DNA from: Halorubrum sp. JWXQ-INN 858
GTDB lineage: Archaea > Halobacteriota > Halobacteria > Halobacteriales > Haloferacaceae
NCBI RefSeq assembly: GCF_009806985.1
Contig: NZ_WUAX01000014.1
Location: 1 to 64,000, forward strand
Length of the DNA: 64,000 nt
Reading direction: 5' to 3'
Position numbers and translations under genes: made by a program. Positions 57,221 through 64,000 of the stretch are shown piece after piece (position 1 is the stretch's first letter; each line of letters opens with the position of its first letter). The notes beneath the pieces were generated by a model. That model had not been told where the DNA came from. It was given only the letters and a program-made list of their open reading frames with translations, and did no database searches.

Positions 57221-58261
57221 CTACTCGACCGTCCCGTTCAGGGCCCGATTGATGGCCGCGTCAGCGACCATCGCGCACAGCAGCAGCACGATACCGACGG
57301 CGAGGATCGGGACCCGCCGCACGCGGGACGGCAGGCGTCCGCCGTCGGCCAGCGCCGGGGTGGCGTCGCCGCCGGGAGCGTCGGTTGTTTCCCCCTGTCG
57401 CTTCCGCGACCGGAGCGCCGTTAACGTCCCCATACCGACGCCGATCGCGCCGCCGACGTACAGCCCCGACCGCGCCGCCTCCGCCTTCGTGGTCCGGCGG
57501 ACGAACAGCCGCCACAGGAACGTCCGAAGGAGCATCAGCGAGACGAGCGGGACGTAGGTCCGGTAGTCGATGTGGCTCTCCTCGTCGCGGTACCGCGCGG
57601 AGACCGGCACGTCGACGACGCGGTAATCGTTCGCGCTCAACCGGACCAGGAGGTCGTTACAGTAGCCGTAGAACTCGAACATCTCCTCGATCCCCACGCC
57701 CTCGAGCGCCGCCAGGGAGATCGCCGTGTACCCGTTCTGTGGGTCCCCGATCCGCCAGTAGCCGCTGGCGATCTTCGTCAGGTACGAGAGGATCACGTTG
57801 CCGACGTAGCGGAATCCGGGCATCTCCTCGCGGTCGTCGGCGCTGAGCAGCCGGTTCCCCTTGACGTAGTCGGCCTCGCCGGCGACGATCGGCGCTATCA
57901 CCGCCTCGAGCTGGTTCGGGTCCATCTGTCCGTCCCCACCCATGACGGCCGTGACGCCGACGTCGTCGCGCCGCGCCCGCAGGTACCCCGTCTTGATCCC
58001 GCCGCCGACGCCGCGGTTCTCGTCGTGCTGGATCGGGACGACGCGACGGTCGAACCCGCCGGCGTCGTCACCGGAACCGTCATCACGGTCGTTGACGCGC
58101 TCGGCGGTCCGGCGGATCTCCGCCCACGTCCCGTCGGTCGAGCAGTCGTCGATGACGTACACCCGATCGACGTACGACGGGAGCGTCTCGATCACCTCGC
58201 CGACGAACCCTTCCTCGTTATATGCCGGTACGACCACGCCAACCGTTGTCTCCTCATACAT
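57221..58261 (-). CDS. GT2-family glycosyltransferase, dolichol-phosphate mannosyl/glucosyl transferase-like
   Basis: 346 residues from ATG 58261. GT2 motifs: VVVPAYNEEGFVGEVIETL, VYVIDDCSTDGTW, GVGGGIKTGYLRARRDDV, VMGGDGQMDPNQLEAVI (D-x-D type) and the GNRLLSADDREEMPGFRY region. Two membrane helices lie near the C-terminus (VSLMLLRTFLWRLFVRR and VPILAVGIVLLLCAMVADA). It probably charges polyprenyl phosphate with a sugar for S-layer N-glycosylation. The frame is open to 58384, but the upstream residues are not GT-like. Confidence 0.9.
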   Translation of the reverse strand: MYEETTVGVVVPAYNEEGFVGEVIETLPSYVDRVYVIDDCSTDGTWAEIRRTAERVNDRDDGSGDDAGGFDRRVVPIQHDENRGVGGGIKTGYLRARRDDVGVTAVMGGDGQMDPNQLEAVIAPIVAGEADYVKGNRLLSADDREEMPGFRYVGNVILSYLTKIASGYWRIGDPQNGYTAISLAALEGVGIEEMFEFYGYCNDLLVRLSANDYRVVDVPVSARYRDEESHIDYRTYVPLVSLMLLRTFLWRLFVRRTTKAEAARSGLYVGGAIGVGMGTLTALRSRKRQGETTDAPGGDATPALADGGRLPSRVRRVPILAVGIVLLLCAMVADAAINRALNGTVE

Positions 58262-58573
58262 GTGTGCAGTGTCGAGACCGGTCCGGACCCGACGGTTGTC
58301 ACGGACCTCCCCGGCGACGACCATTGTTATAGGCCGGCTGTTCGCCGCCGGAGTCACGAACGCGCCCGTCGGACGCCGGGCCACGTGTGAAGACAGCGGG
58401 GTTCACGGCGTCAGGACGTGATCCGCTCGGCGGGGAACTCGGCGGCGGGACGGTGGAACCCGGCGGCGGGGCGGTGGAGGGCGGGCCCACGCGCGCGACC
58501 CGAAGCCACGCCATAACAAAGTGGGATTCGGTACCTCTCCCACCTATTCCATCCCCTCGTGGCAAACCGACAT
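58262..58573. other. Divergent promoter region of the glycan genes
   Basis: 312 bases with no gene apparent. It holds a G-rich stretch (58435-58480) and the promoters of both flanking genes. A GTG at 58559 is in frame with the next gene, but ATG 58574 is preferred. Confidence 0.4.
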
Positions 58574-60400
58574 ATGACTGGTGACTCTACGACGCCTACC
58601 GAATTAGGGGTACTGACCGTCGGGTTCCTCGCGTTCACCGTCGCCGTCGTCGCCGCGTACACGACGCCCGCGGCCGGGTACGAGCTCTCGATCTACCGCG
58701 CGACGCCGGTCGTGTTCTGGATCGGGATCGGGATCGGCCTGCTGGCGGCCGTGACCGCCCTGTTCGTGTCCGGATCGGGACGACTGATCGACGCCGCGAT
58801 GGTGCTCGCAGCGTTCTGCGTGCTCGCGGTGGTGGCCATCCCCGTCCTCCGCTCGTACGCGTACTACGGGGCCGGCGACTCGCTCAGCCACCTCGGGTGG
58901 GCACGCGAGATCCGCGGCGGGGTCATCCAGCCCCAGGAGGTCCTGTATCCGGGCGATCACCTGATAGCTATCACCCTGTCGAGCCTCACCGGCCTCGACC
59001 TGGCGGGAACGTTGCAGATCGTCGCGACGCTGTTGTTCCCGCTCGTGTACCTCCTCGCGATGCCGCTCTGTGTCGGGTACATCACGAACTCGCGATGGGG
59101 TGCGACGGTCGGGTTCTGTACCGCCCTCCTCCTGATCCCGATCAACAAGATCAGCTTGCACGTCGTCATCCATCCGTCGAGCCAAGCGATCCTCTTCGTC
59201 CCGTTCGTGCTGTTCCTCCTCTTCCGGTACCTCTACTCGGACGGCGACGGGTTCGGGCTCACGACCCCGATGGGAGCCGCGTTCACCCTGGCGGCGGTCG
59301 CGCTCGTGTTCATCCATCCACAGGAGACGATGACGTTCCTGACGTTCCTCGTCGCGCTCGTCGTCCTTCAGTTCGTCATCCGACGGTCCGAGGGGGACGG
59401 ACCGATCGCGAGACACCGAGGGGTCGGCGTCCACACGCTCGTCGTTGGGGCCGCGTTCTTCGCCTGGACCCTCGGTCAGGACCGCGCCGTCAGCCGGTTC
59501 GAGGGCGTGATCGAGGGCTTCACCACGAGCGGGGCGACGACCGGGACGGAGACCGCGGAGCGGGGGACGTCGCTCGTCGCACTGGGTGGCAGCTTCGAGG
59601 AGCTGTTCGTGAAGCTGTTCGCCGTCTCGCTCGTGTTCTGTCTCCTCGCCGGGGGGCTCATGCTGTTGAACTTCTCGGGCAAGCTCGACGCGCGGAAGTC
59701 CCGGCGGAACGCGGCCATCACCTACCTGACCGCGGGACTCGTCCCCGTCTCGATGCTGTTCGTCGTCATCTTCCTCGCGAACCAGGGCGACCACTACTTC
59801 CGGTTCCTGGGGACGATCATGGTGCTCGTCACGGTCGTCGGAGCGGTGTCGCTCACCGTCCTGCTGGACCGCCTGGACACGCCCGAGCTCTGGACCGACG
59901 TGTCGGTCTCGCGGTCGCAGGTGGTGGGCGCGGTCGTGGTCGTGATCATGCTGATGCTCGCCGCCCAGCTCGTGGTCGTCCACCAAGCGCCGTACATGTA
60001 CCAGCCGAACAAGCAGGTCACCGCGTCGGACTTCACCGGTCACGAGGTCGCGATCGAATATCACGACGACGAGACGGAGTTGCTCGGGCTTCGGAGCGGA
60101 CAGCGGCGGTACCTCGACGCGCACTTCGGCCGGGAGACGACGCGTGAGATGGACTTCCCCGGATACGGGGAGGGCGTCACCGGGGAGGTGTTCAGCACGA
60201 ACCTCACGACCCATTACGAGGACGATCGCTACCTCGTGATCGCGGATAGGGACGAGGACCGTGAGATCACGCTGTACGACGAGCTCCGGTACACCGCCGA
60301 CGGCTTCGAGCGGCTGGATCGGGACCACCGGGTCAACAGGGTCCAGGACAACGGGAACCTCCGGTTGTATCGGATCAGCGGCACCGCGAGCGACGCATGA
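58574..60400 (+). CDS. Large polytopic membrane protein, possibly GT-C-fold
   Basis: 608 residues with about 12 membrane segments and a soluble 120-residue tail. YGAGDSLSHLGWAREIRGG near residue 100 puts an Asp in the first outside loop, as in GT-C glycosyltransferases of the PMT/ArnT type. Other helical parts include LLLIPINKISLHVVIHPSSQ and VFLANQGDHYFRFLGTIM-like stretches (written loosely). It overlaps the GNAT gene by 4 bases (ATGA) and lies divergent from the GT2 gene. A surface-glycan or lipid-linked sugar transfer role is inferred, not shown. Confidence 0.65.
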   Translation: MTGDSTTPTELGVLTVGFLAFTVAVVAAYTTPAAGYELSIYRATPVVFWIGIGIGLLAAVTALFVSGSGRLIDAAMVLAAFCVLAVVAIPVLRSYAYYGAGDSLSHLGWAREIRGGVIQPQEVLYPGDHLIAITLSSLTGLDLAGTLQIVATLLFPLVYLLAMPLCVGYITNSRWGATVGFCTALLLIPINKISLHVVIHPSSQAILFVPFVLFLLFRYLYSDGDGFGLTTPMGAAFTLAAVALVFIHPQETMTFLTFLVALVVLQFVIRRSEGDGPIARHRGVGVHTLVVGAAFFAWTLGQDRAVSRFEGVIEGFTTSGATTGTETAERGTSLVALGGSFEELFVKLFAVSLVFCLLAGGLMLLNFSGKLDARKSRRNAAITYLTAGLVPVSMLFVVIFLANQGDHYFRFLGTIMVLVTVVGAVSLTVLLDRLDTPELWTDVSVSRSQVVGAVVVVIMLMLAAQLVVVHQAPYMYQPNKQVTASDFTGHEVAIEYHDDETELLGLRSGQRRYLDAHFGRETTREMDFPGYGEGVTGEVFSTNLTTHYEDDRYLVIADRDEDREITLYDELRYTADGFERLDRDHRVNRVQDNGNLRLYRISGTASDA

Positions 60401-61542
60401 CCGGGGCGAAACGAGGGAGCGGGCGAACGGACGGGGGCGGCTCCCTGTATGACCTCTTGAACACTGCGTTCGAGGGTTGGGGCGACGAGGCGTACTTCCG
60501 GTTCAAGTACGAGGAGTTCCCGGGATACGACCCGGACGAACACGACTTCGTCGTCGAGGCCGACGACCGCGTCGTCGCCGCCAGGCGCGTCTTCGCGAAA
60601 CGCCTGCGGACCCCGGGCGGCGAGTCCCACCCGGTTCACGTCCAAGGCGGGGCCGTCGTCCACCCGGACCACCGCGAACAGGGGCTGTTCACCCGGCTCG
60701 TCGAGGAGTCCAAAGCGTACAGCCGTGCGTCCGGCTCCCCGGTGGTCATGACGTACAACCGTCACGGGAAGGTCTCGACGGACGCACACCTCCGCCGGGG
60801 ATGGGAGTACCGAACGCTCCCGTTACACATCCGCCCGCTCTCGCCGAAGCGGCTCGTGATGGACCACGGGAGCGACGTCCTTCCGTCGTACCCGGGCGTC
60901 GACGCGCTCGCGGCGGTGGGCGGAGCGGTCGCCGGCGCGGTCCTCCCCGACTGGCTGTTCGGACGGGGAACCGAGCTCGTCACCTCCGGAACGGTGAGCC
61001 GGCCGATCGCGTCCGCCTCCCGCGCCGCGCGTGCGAACGGAGAGGAGGGGGAGAGAGAGGGCAGCCGCAGCGATGAGGACGTCACGATCCGCCCGTATCG
61101 ACCCTCGGACGTCGAGGACGTGCGTGATCGCCTCGCGGCGGAGGTCGATCGGGCCGAGGTGGCGTTCGAGCGCGATCGCGAGCACGTCGAACACATGGTG
61201 AACTACGACCACGCGACCGCGCTCGTCGCGACGCGGGAGGGCACCGTCGTCGGGTTCGTCTGTACCGGCCTGATCTACCAGGACGGGCTGACCGAGGCTC
61301 GGGTGTTCGACCTCGTCGGGCCGACGGCCGCGGTCGGCGAGCGGTTGCTCGATCGCGCGTGCGCGAACGCCAGCGATCGGGGCGCGGACGTCGTGACGGT
61401 GCTTCGCGACGAGCGCCCCGGCCCCGAGTGGGCGTCGCTCCGAACCGACCTCGTCATGTGGGACTACCTGGGCGACCGGGAGCGGTGGCATCCGATCCTC
61501 TCCGAGGGCGAGTGGCGGATCACCGGCTACGACGTGTTATAA
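60397..61542 (+). CDS. GNAT-family N-acetyltransferase, two-lobed
   Basis: 381 residues. The first lobe has FRFKYEEFPGYDPDEHDFVV, VVHPDHREQGLFTRLVEESK (the acetyl-CoA loop Q-x-x-G-x-F) and GSPVVMTYNRHGK. The second, C-terminal lobe starts at about VTIRPYRPSDVEDVRDRLAA and includes VGFVCTGLIYQDGLTEARV. It is shaped like the double GNAT proteins found in polysaccharide clusters. Coupled to the membrane protein by a 4-base overlap. Confidence 0.85.
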   Translation: MTGAKRGSGRTDGGGSLYDLLNTAFEGWGDEAYFRFKYEEFPGYDPDEHDFVVEADDRVVAARRVFAKRLRTPGGESHPVHVQGGAVVHPDHREQGLFTRLVEESKAYSRASGSPVVMTYNRHGKVSTDAHLRRGWEYRTLPLHIRPLSPKRLVMDHGSDVLPSYPGVDALAAVGGAVAGAVLPDWLFGRGTELVTSGTVSRPIASASRAARANGEEGEREGSRSDEDVTIRPYRPSDVEDVRDRLAAEVDRAEVAFERDREHVEHMVNYDHATALVATREGTVVGFVCTGLIYQDGLTEARVFDLVGPTAAVGERLLDRACANASDRGADVVTVLRDERPGPEWASLRTDLVMWDYLGDRERWHPILSEGEWRITGYDVL

Positions 61543-61596
61543 ATCCCTCAACCCGCCGGGCCATCACGTGCGCTCATCCCCGGAGCCGTCGGCCCA

Positions 61597-61896
61597 TCAC
61601 GCGCGCTCACGGCCCGTCCCGCTCGAAAGGTCCTGTCGGTGGATCTCGGTCCAGACCGTCTCCCCGAACGACGTGATGCCGTACACTCGGCCTTTTCGAC
61701 GGTCCTCGGGGACGAGCAGCTCGACGAGCCCGTGGTCCGACAGCCCCGAGAGGGCCGTCGAGACCGTCCCGATCGCGACGCCCGCCTCGTCGGCGATCTG
61801 CGACGGAGTCGCCGGACGGTCCGCGAGCCGTGCGAGCACCGTCGTCCGGGAGCCGGAGCTGATGACGTAGCCGATCCGGTCCCACGTGTCAGTCAC
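61597..61896 (-). CDS. Small winged-helix regulator, copy 2
   Basis: 99 residues: TDTWDRIGYVISSGSRTTVL, then LADRPATPSQIADEAGVAIG, then TVSTALSGLSDHGLVELLV. It is paralogous with the gene at 56824. It lies at the other end of the glycan block and is convergent with the GNAT gene. Direct repeats GGGCCATCACGTGCGCTCA / GGCCCATCACGCGCGCTCA follow in the 54-base gap after GNAT. Confidence 0.75.
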   Translation of the reverse strand: MTDTWDRIGYVISSGSRTTVLARLADRPATPSQIADEAGVAIGTVSTALSGLSDHGLVELLVPEDRRKGRVYGITSFGETVWTEIHRQDLSSGTGRERA

Positions 61897-62204
61897 TGCG
61901 GATCCCCTCGGTCCCGCTGTCGCGGCGGTCGATCCCGCCGTGATCGGTTCCAGATCGGGGGCCGGTGCAGGCCGCGGGACCGTGCAGGCGGCGTCGGATC
62001 CGGTCGGATCGATACAACGCCCCGTCGACGCGGTGGGGCCGGAACGGATGCATCGTGATCGAAATGGCGCTCGGTAGGTTTGAGGTTCTCGACATCGGTC
62101 GGGGTAATCGCTTCATTACAATGTCCGCGTACCGCCGGTACCCGACACATGTGTTCACGACGCCGTACCGAGCACCGACCGACGGTCCCGGAACCGGGTC
62201 GCAG
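61897..62204. other. Divergent intergenic region
   Basis: 308 bases. No gene is supported. An in-frame ATG at 62121 could extend the DUF1616 protein by 28 residues that have no membrane or family look; the start at 62205 is preferred. Confidence 0.35.
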
Positions 62205-63200
62205 ATGAGTCCGGAGACACACACCGTTCACAAGCCGACGTTCGGCCAACGGTTCCCGATCGACCTCGTGCTCGTCGCGGCCGTCGTCGGGGGGACGTAC
62301 GGGGCGCTACTGCTCGACATCGGCGGGGTGTTTCGGGTCATCCTCGGGGCGGTAACCGCGTGTTTCCTTCCGGGATACGTCACCGCGGCGGCCCTGTTCC
62401 CGTGGCACGGGGAGGAGACGCGACCGCGCCGCGGACACGGCGACCGAACCCGGATCGACCTGCGGGAACGTGCCGTGATCGCGGTCGGACTCAGCGTGGC
62501 GGTGTTGCCGATCCTCGGGCTCGCGGCCGGACAGGTCTTCACCGAGTTCACGGAGACCGCCGTGTTCGGTGTCGTCGCCGGCTACGTGGTGGTCGTCGGG
62601 GCCGCCGCGGCCTTCCGACGCCTTCAGCTGCCCGAGAACCAACGGCTGTACGTTCCGTTCAGCGGATGGGTGACGGAGCTGCAGGAGGGAGTCACGACCG
62701 GGTCGACGGCGAACCGGGTGCTGACGGTCGCGCTCGTGTGTAGTGTCGTCCTCGCCGCCGGCGTGCTCGCGTTCGCCGTCGCGACCCCGATGAACGGCGA
62801 GACGTACACCGACTTCCACCTGGTGACGGAGGACGGCGACGAGCTCGTCTCCGCGGGGTATCCGGAGACCCTCACCCGCGGCGATCCGACCGATCTCACG
62901 TGGGGAATCGAGAGCCATGAGGCCACGGAGACCGACTACACCGTCGTCGTGATGCAGGAACGGGTCACCGAACAGGACGGCGAGACCGTCCGTATCGAGG
63001 TCACACAGCTGGATCGAACCTCGACGACCGTCGCGCCGGGCGACGGGGAACAGTACGCCCACGAGGTCACGCCGGTCCTCGTCGGGGAGAACCTTCGGAT
63101 CGGCTACTATCTCTACCGGGGTGACGCGCCGGAGACGCCGACGGAGGAGGACGCGTATCGACACCTCCACATCTGGGTCGACGTCGAGTCCGGGGCGTGA
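62205..63200 (+). CDS. DUF1616 membrane protein
   Basis: 331 residues. Four membrane helices in the first half (for instance IDLVLVAAVVGGTYGALLL and VIAVGLSVAVLPILGLAAG), then a large outside beta domain (TDFHLVTEDGDELVSAGYPE, VVMQERVTEQDGETV, HEVTPVLVGENLRIGYYLY). This is the DUF1616 layout, which in haloarchaea lies in cell-surface glycosylation clusters. The outside part has a fold typical of S-layer-associated domains. The exact function is unknown. Confidence 0.8.
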   Translation: MSPETHTVHKPTFGQRFPIDLVLVAAVVGGTYGALLLDIGGVFRVILGAVTACFLPGYVTAAALFPWHGEETRPRRGHGDRTRIDLRERAVIAVGLSVAVLPILGLAAGQVFTEFTETAVFGVVAGYVVVVGAAAAFRRLQLPENQRLYVPFSGWVTELQEGVTTGSTANRVLTVALVCSVVLAAGVLAFAVATPMNGETYTDFHLVTEDGDELVSAGYPETLTRGDPTDLTWGIESHEATETDYTVVVMQERVTEQDGETVRIEVTQLDRTSTTVAPGDGEQYAHEVTPVLVGENLRIGYYLYRGDAPETPTEEDAYRHLHIWVDVESGA

Positions 63201-63495
63201 AGGTCCCCGGAGCGTCGACCGAAACCGACGGTCTCGACGACGACCGGAACCCCCTTCGCGATCGGAAAGCGTTCGCCCAACCTGGAAGCGACCGCTTGAC
63301 TGAGAGGCGAAAGCGTCGCATAACTAAGCCGTCGTTCGAGGTAGGCCCGTCCACCGCTCGCCACGTCGCGAGCGAGCCACACATGGTAGCAAGAGACGCC
63401 CGTTCCGCCACCGACACGTCGCCGATGGATCGTTCCCGACGAACACCGCGTCACCGACCGGGAACCGTCGCCTCGCGGACGTCGCGGGTGGACGG
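63201..63495. other. Intergenic region between DUF1616 and DUF354 genes
   Basis: 295 bases with no gene that I can support on either strand. Confidence 0.35.
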
Positions 63496-64000
63496 ATGAG
63501 CCGGATCCACTTCGACGTCACTCACCCGGCACACGTCCACCTGTTCCGGCACGCGATCCGGGACCTCGCCGACGCGGGCCACGGCGTGGTAGTCACCTCT
63601 CGCCGGAAGGAGATCACGACCGACCTCCTCGACGCCTACGGGATCCCGCACACGGTCCTGTCGACGATGGGCGAACGGAAGACCGGGCTGCTCTCGGAAT
63701 GGGGGCTCCGGGGCGCGCGGATGGTCCGGTACGACTGGCGGTACAAGCCGGACGTGATCGTCAGTCGCGTGAGCCCGACCGCGGTCGCCGCGGCCGCCGC
63801 GACCGGCGCGAAGAGCGTCGTGTTCCACGACCACGAGGGAACGACCCGCATGACCAAGGCGCTGTTGCCGTTCATCGACCGGCTGTGTACGTCGACGACG
63901 TTCGGAACGGACTACGGGACGCCCCACCGCCGCCATGACGGCGTCCAGGAGCTGGCGTACCTCCACCCGAACCGGTTCGAGGCGGACCGGGACCGGCTCC
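63496..64000 (+). CDS. DUF354-type glycosyltransferase-like protein, 3' end outside window
   Basis: The ATG at 63496 opens a frame that runs without stop to the window end (168 residues). It begins MSRIHFDVTHPAHVHLFRHA, and further parts are HGVVVTSRRKEITTDLLDAY, GIPHTVLSTMG, PDVIVSRVSPTAVAAAAATG and VFHDHEGTTRMTKALLPFID. That fits the N-terminal Rossmann lobe of DUF354 (GT-B-like) proteins that lie in archaeal polysaccharide loci. It matches the glycan-type genes on its left. Confidence 0.85.
   Translation, partial: MSRIHFDVTHPAHVHLFRHAIRDLADAGHGVVVTSRRKEITTDLLDAYGIPHTVLSTMGERKTGLLSEWGLRGARMVRYDWRYKPDVIVSRVSPTAVAAAAATGAKSVVFHDHEGTTRMTKALLPFIDRLCTSTTFGTDYGTPHRRHDGVQELAYLHPNRFEADRDRL

Noticed and set aside
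58604..60328. 574-codon open frame opposite the large membrane protein
   Set aside because: Highly charged antisense composition with no family resemblance; the plus strand encodes a convincing membrane protein with a coupled neighbour.

Overview
The window is a stretch of haloarchaeal chromosome (class Halobacteria). The evidence is a high-GC genome with strongly acidic proteins, a TFB-type general transcription factor, bacterioopsin-activator (HTH_10) regulators, a HalOD1 output domain, halocyanin, Tat signals ending in a lipobox, ACR3, and leaderless promoters. The high GC and gene repertoire would fit a Halorubrum-like member of the Haloferacales, but genus assignment is inference only.

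Region 1 (1-20.3 kb) is visibly less GC-rich and mosaic. It opens with the 3' part of an IS200/IS605-type tnpB and its right end. A sensory block follows: a PAS/GAF/HTH_10 regulator, a DUF7504-like protein, a multi-PAS histidine kinase and a HalOD1 protein. Next come a TFB paralogue, two small zinc-ribbon proteins, a SufB with no SufC or SufD beside it, and a SafE-like membrane protein followed by a NosL-like gene remnant. The block ends with an IS4-superfamily transposase broken by an amber codon and a tightly overlapping set of wHTH, MNT nucleotidyltransferase, HEPN and tyrosine recombinase genes. Composition changes sharply just after the recombinase, so this looks like the end of an integrated element.

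Region 2 (20.3-45.2 kb) is high-GC chromosomal sequence. It holds a Zn/Cd-type P1B ATPase with its HTH_10 regulator, an ethanolamine ammonia-lyase set (eutB-eutC with convergent eutA) behind an AT-rich repeat tract, and an aldo/keto reductase. A nitrous-oxide-reduction cluster follows (halocyanin, nosZ, membrane protein, nosD, nosF, nosY, convergent HTH_10 regulator). It has no nosL or nosR. Then come a PQQ-propeller membrane protein and a TetR / CARDB-like / RND exporter cassette.

Region 3 (45.3-52.6 kb) is the most interesting part. After an orphan pair (a tail-assembly-like zinc-ribbon protein of the kind found in contractile injection systems, plus an HhH protein) lies an arsenic-resistance island: arsC-like phosphatase, arsD-like remnant, CVC-type arsR, broken permease fragment, RidA-like gene, a second ArsR-like gene without the CVC motif, a MIP-family aquaglyceroporin, a second RidA-like gene, and ACR3. 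Two promoters in this island (aquaporin and second RidA) carry the same 26-bp palindrome sitting on the TATA element, so they look like one regulon. Both RidA copies have lost the canonical active-site Arg and carry Cys-Ser at that place. A non-coding structured element bounded by 9-bp direct repeats follows ACR3.

Region 4 (52.7-64 kb) holds membrane and cell-surface genes: two membrane proteins (one a CPBP protease), a HemG-like flavodoxin, an MBL-fold hydrolase, and a surface-glycan-type block. That block contains a GT2 glycosyltransferase, a polytopic membrane protein, a GNAT, a DUF1616 protein and the start of a DUF354 glycosyltransferase. It is interleaved with two paralogous small winged-helix regulators.

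No rRNA, tRNA or CRISPR array was seen. Family names rest on motif recognition by eye; no database search was run.
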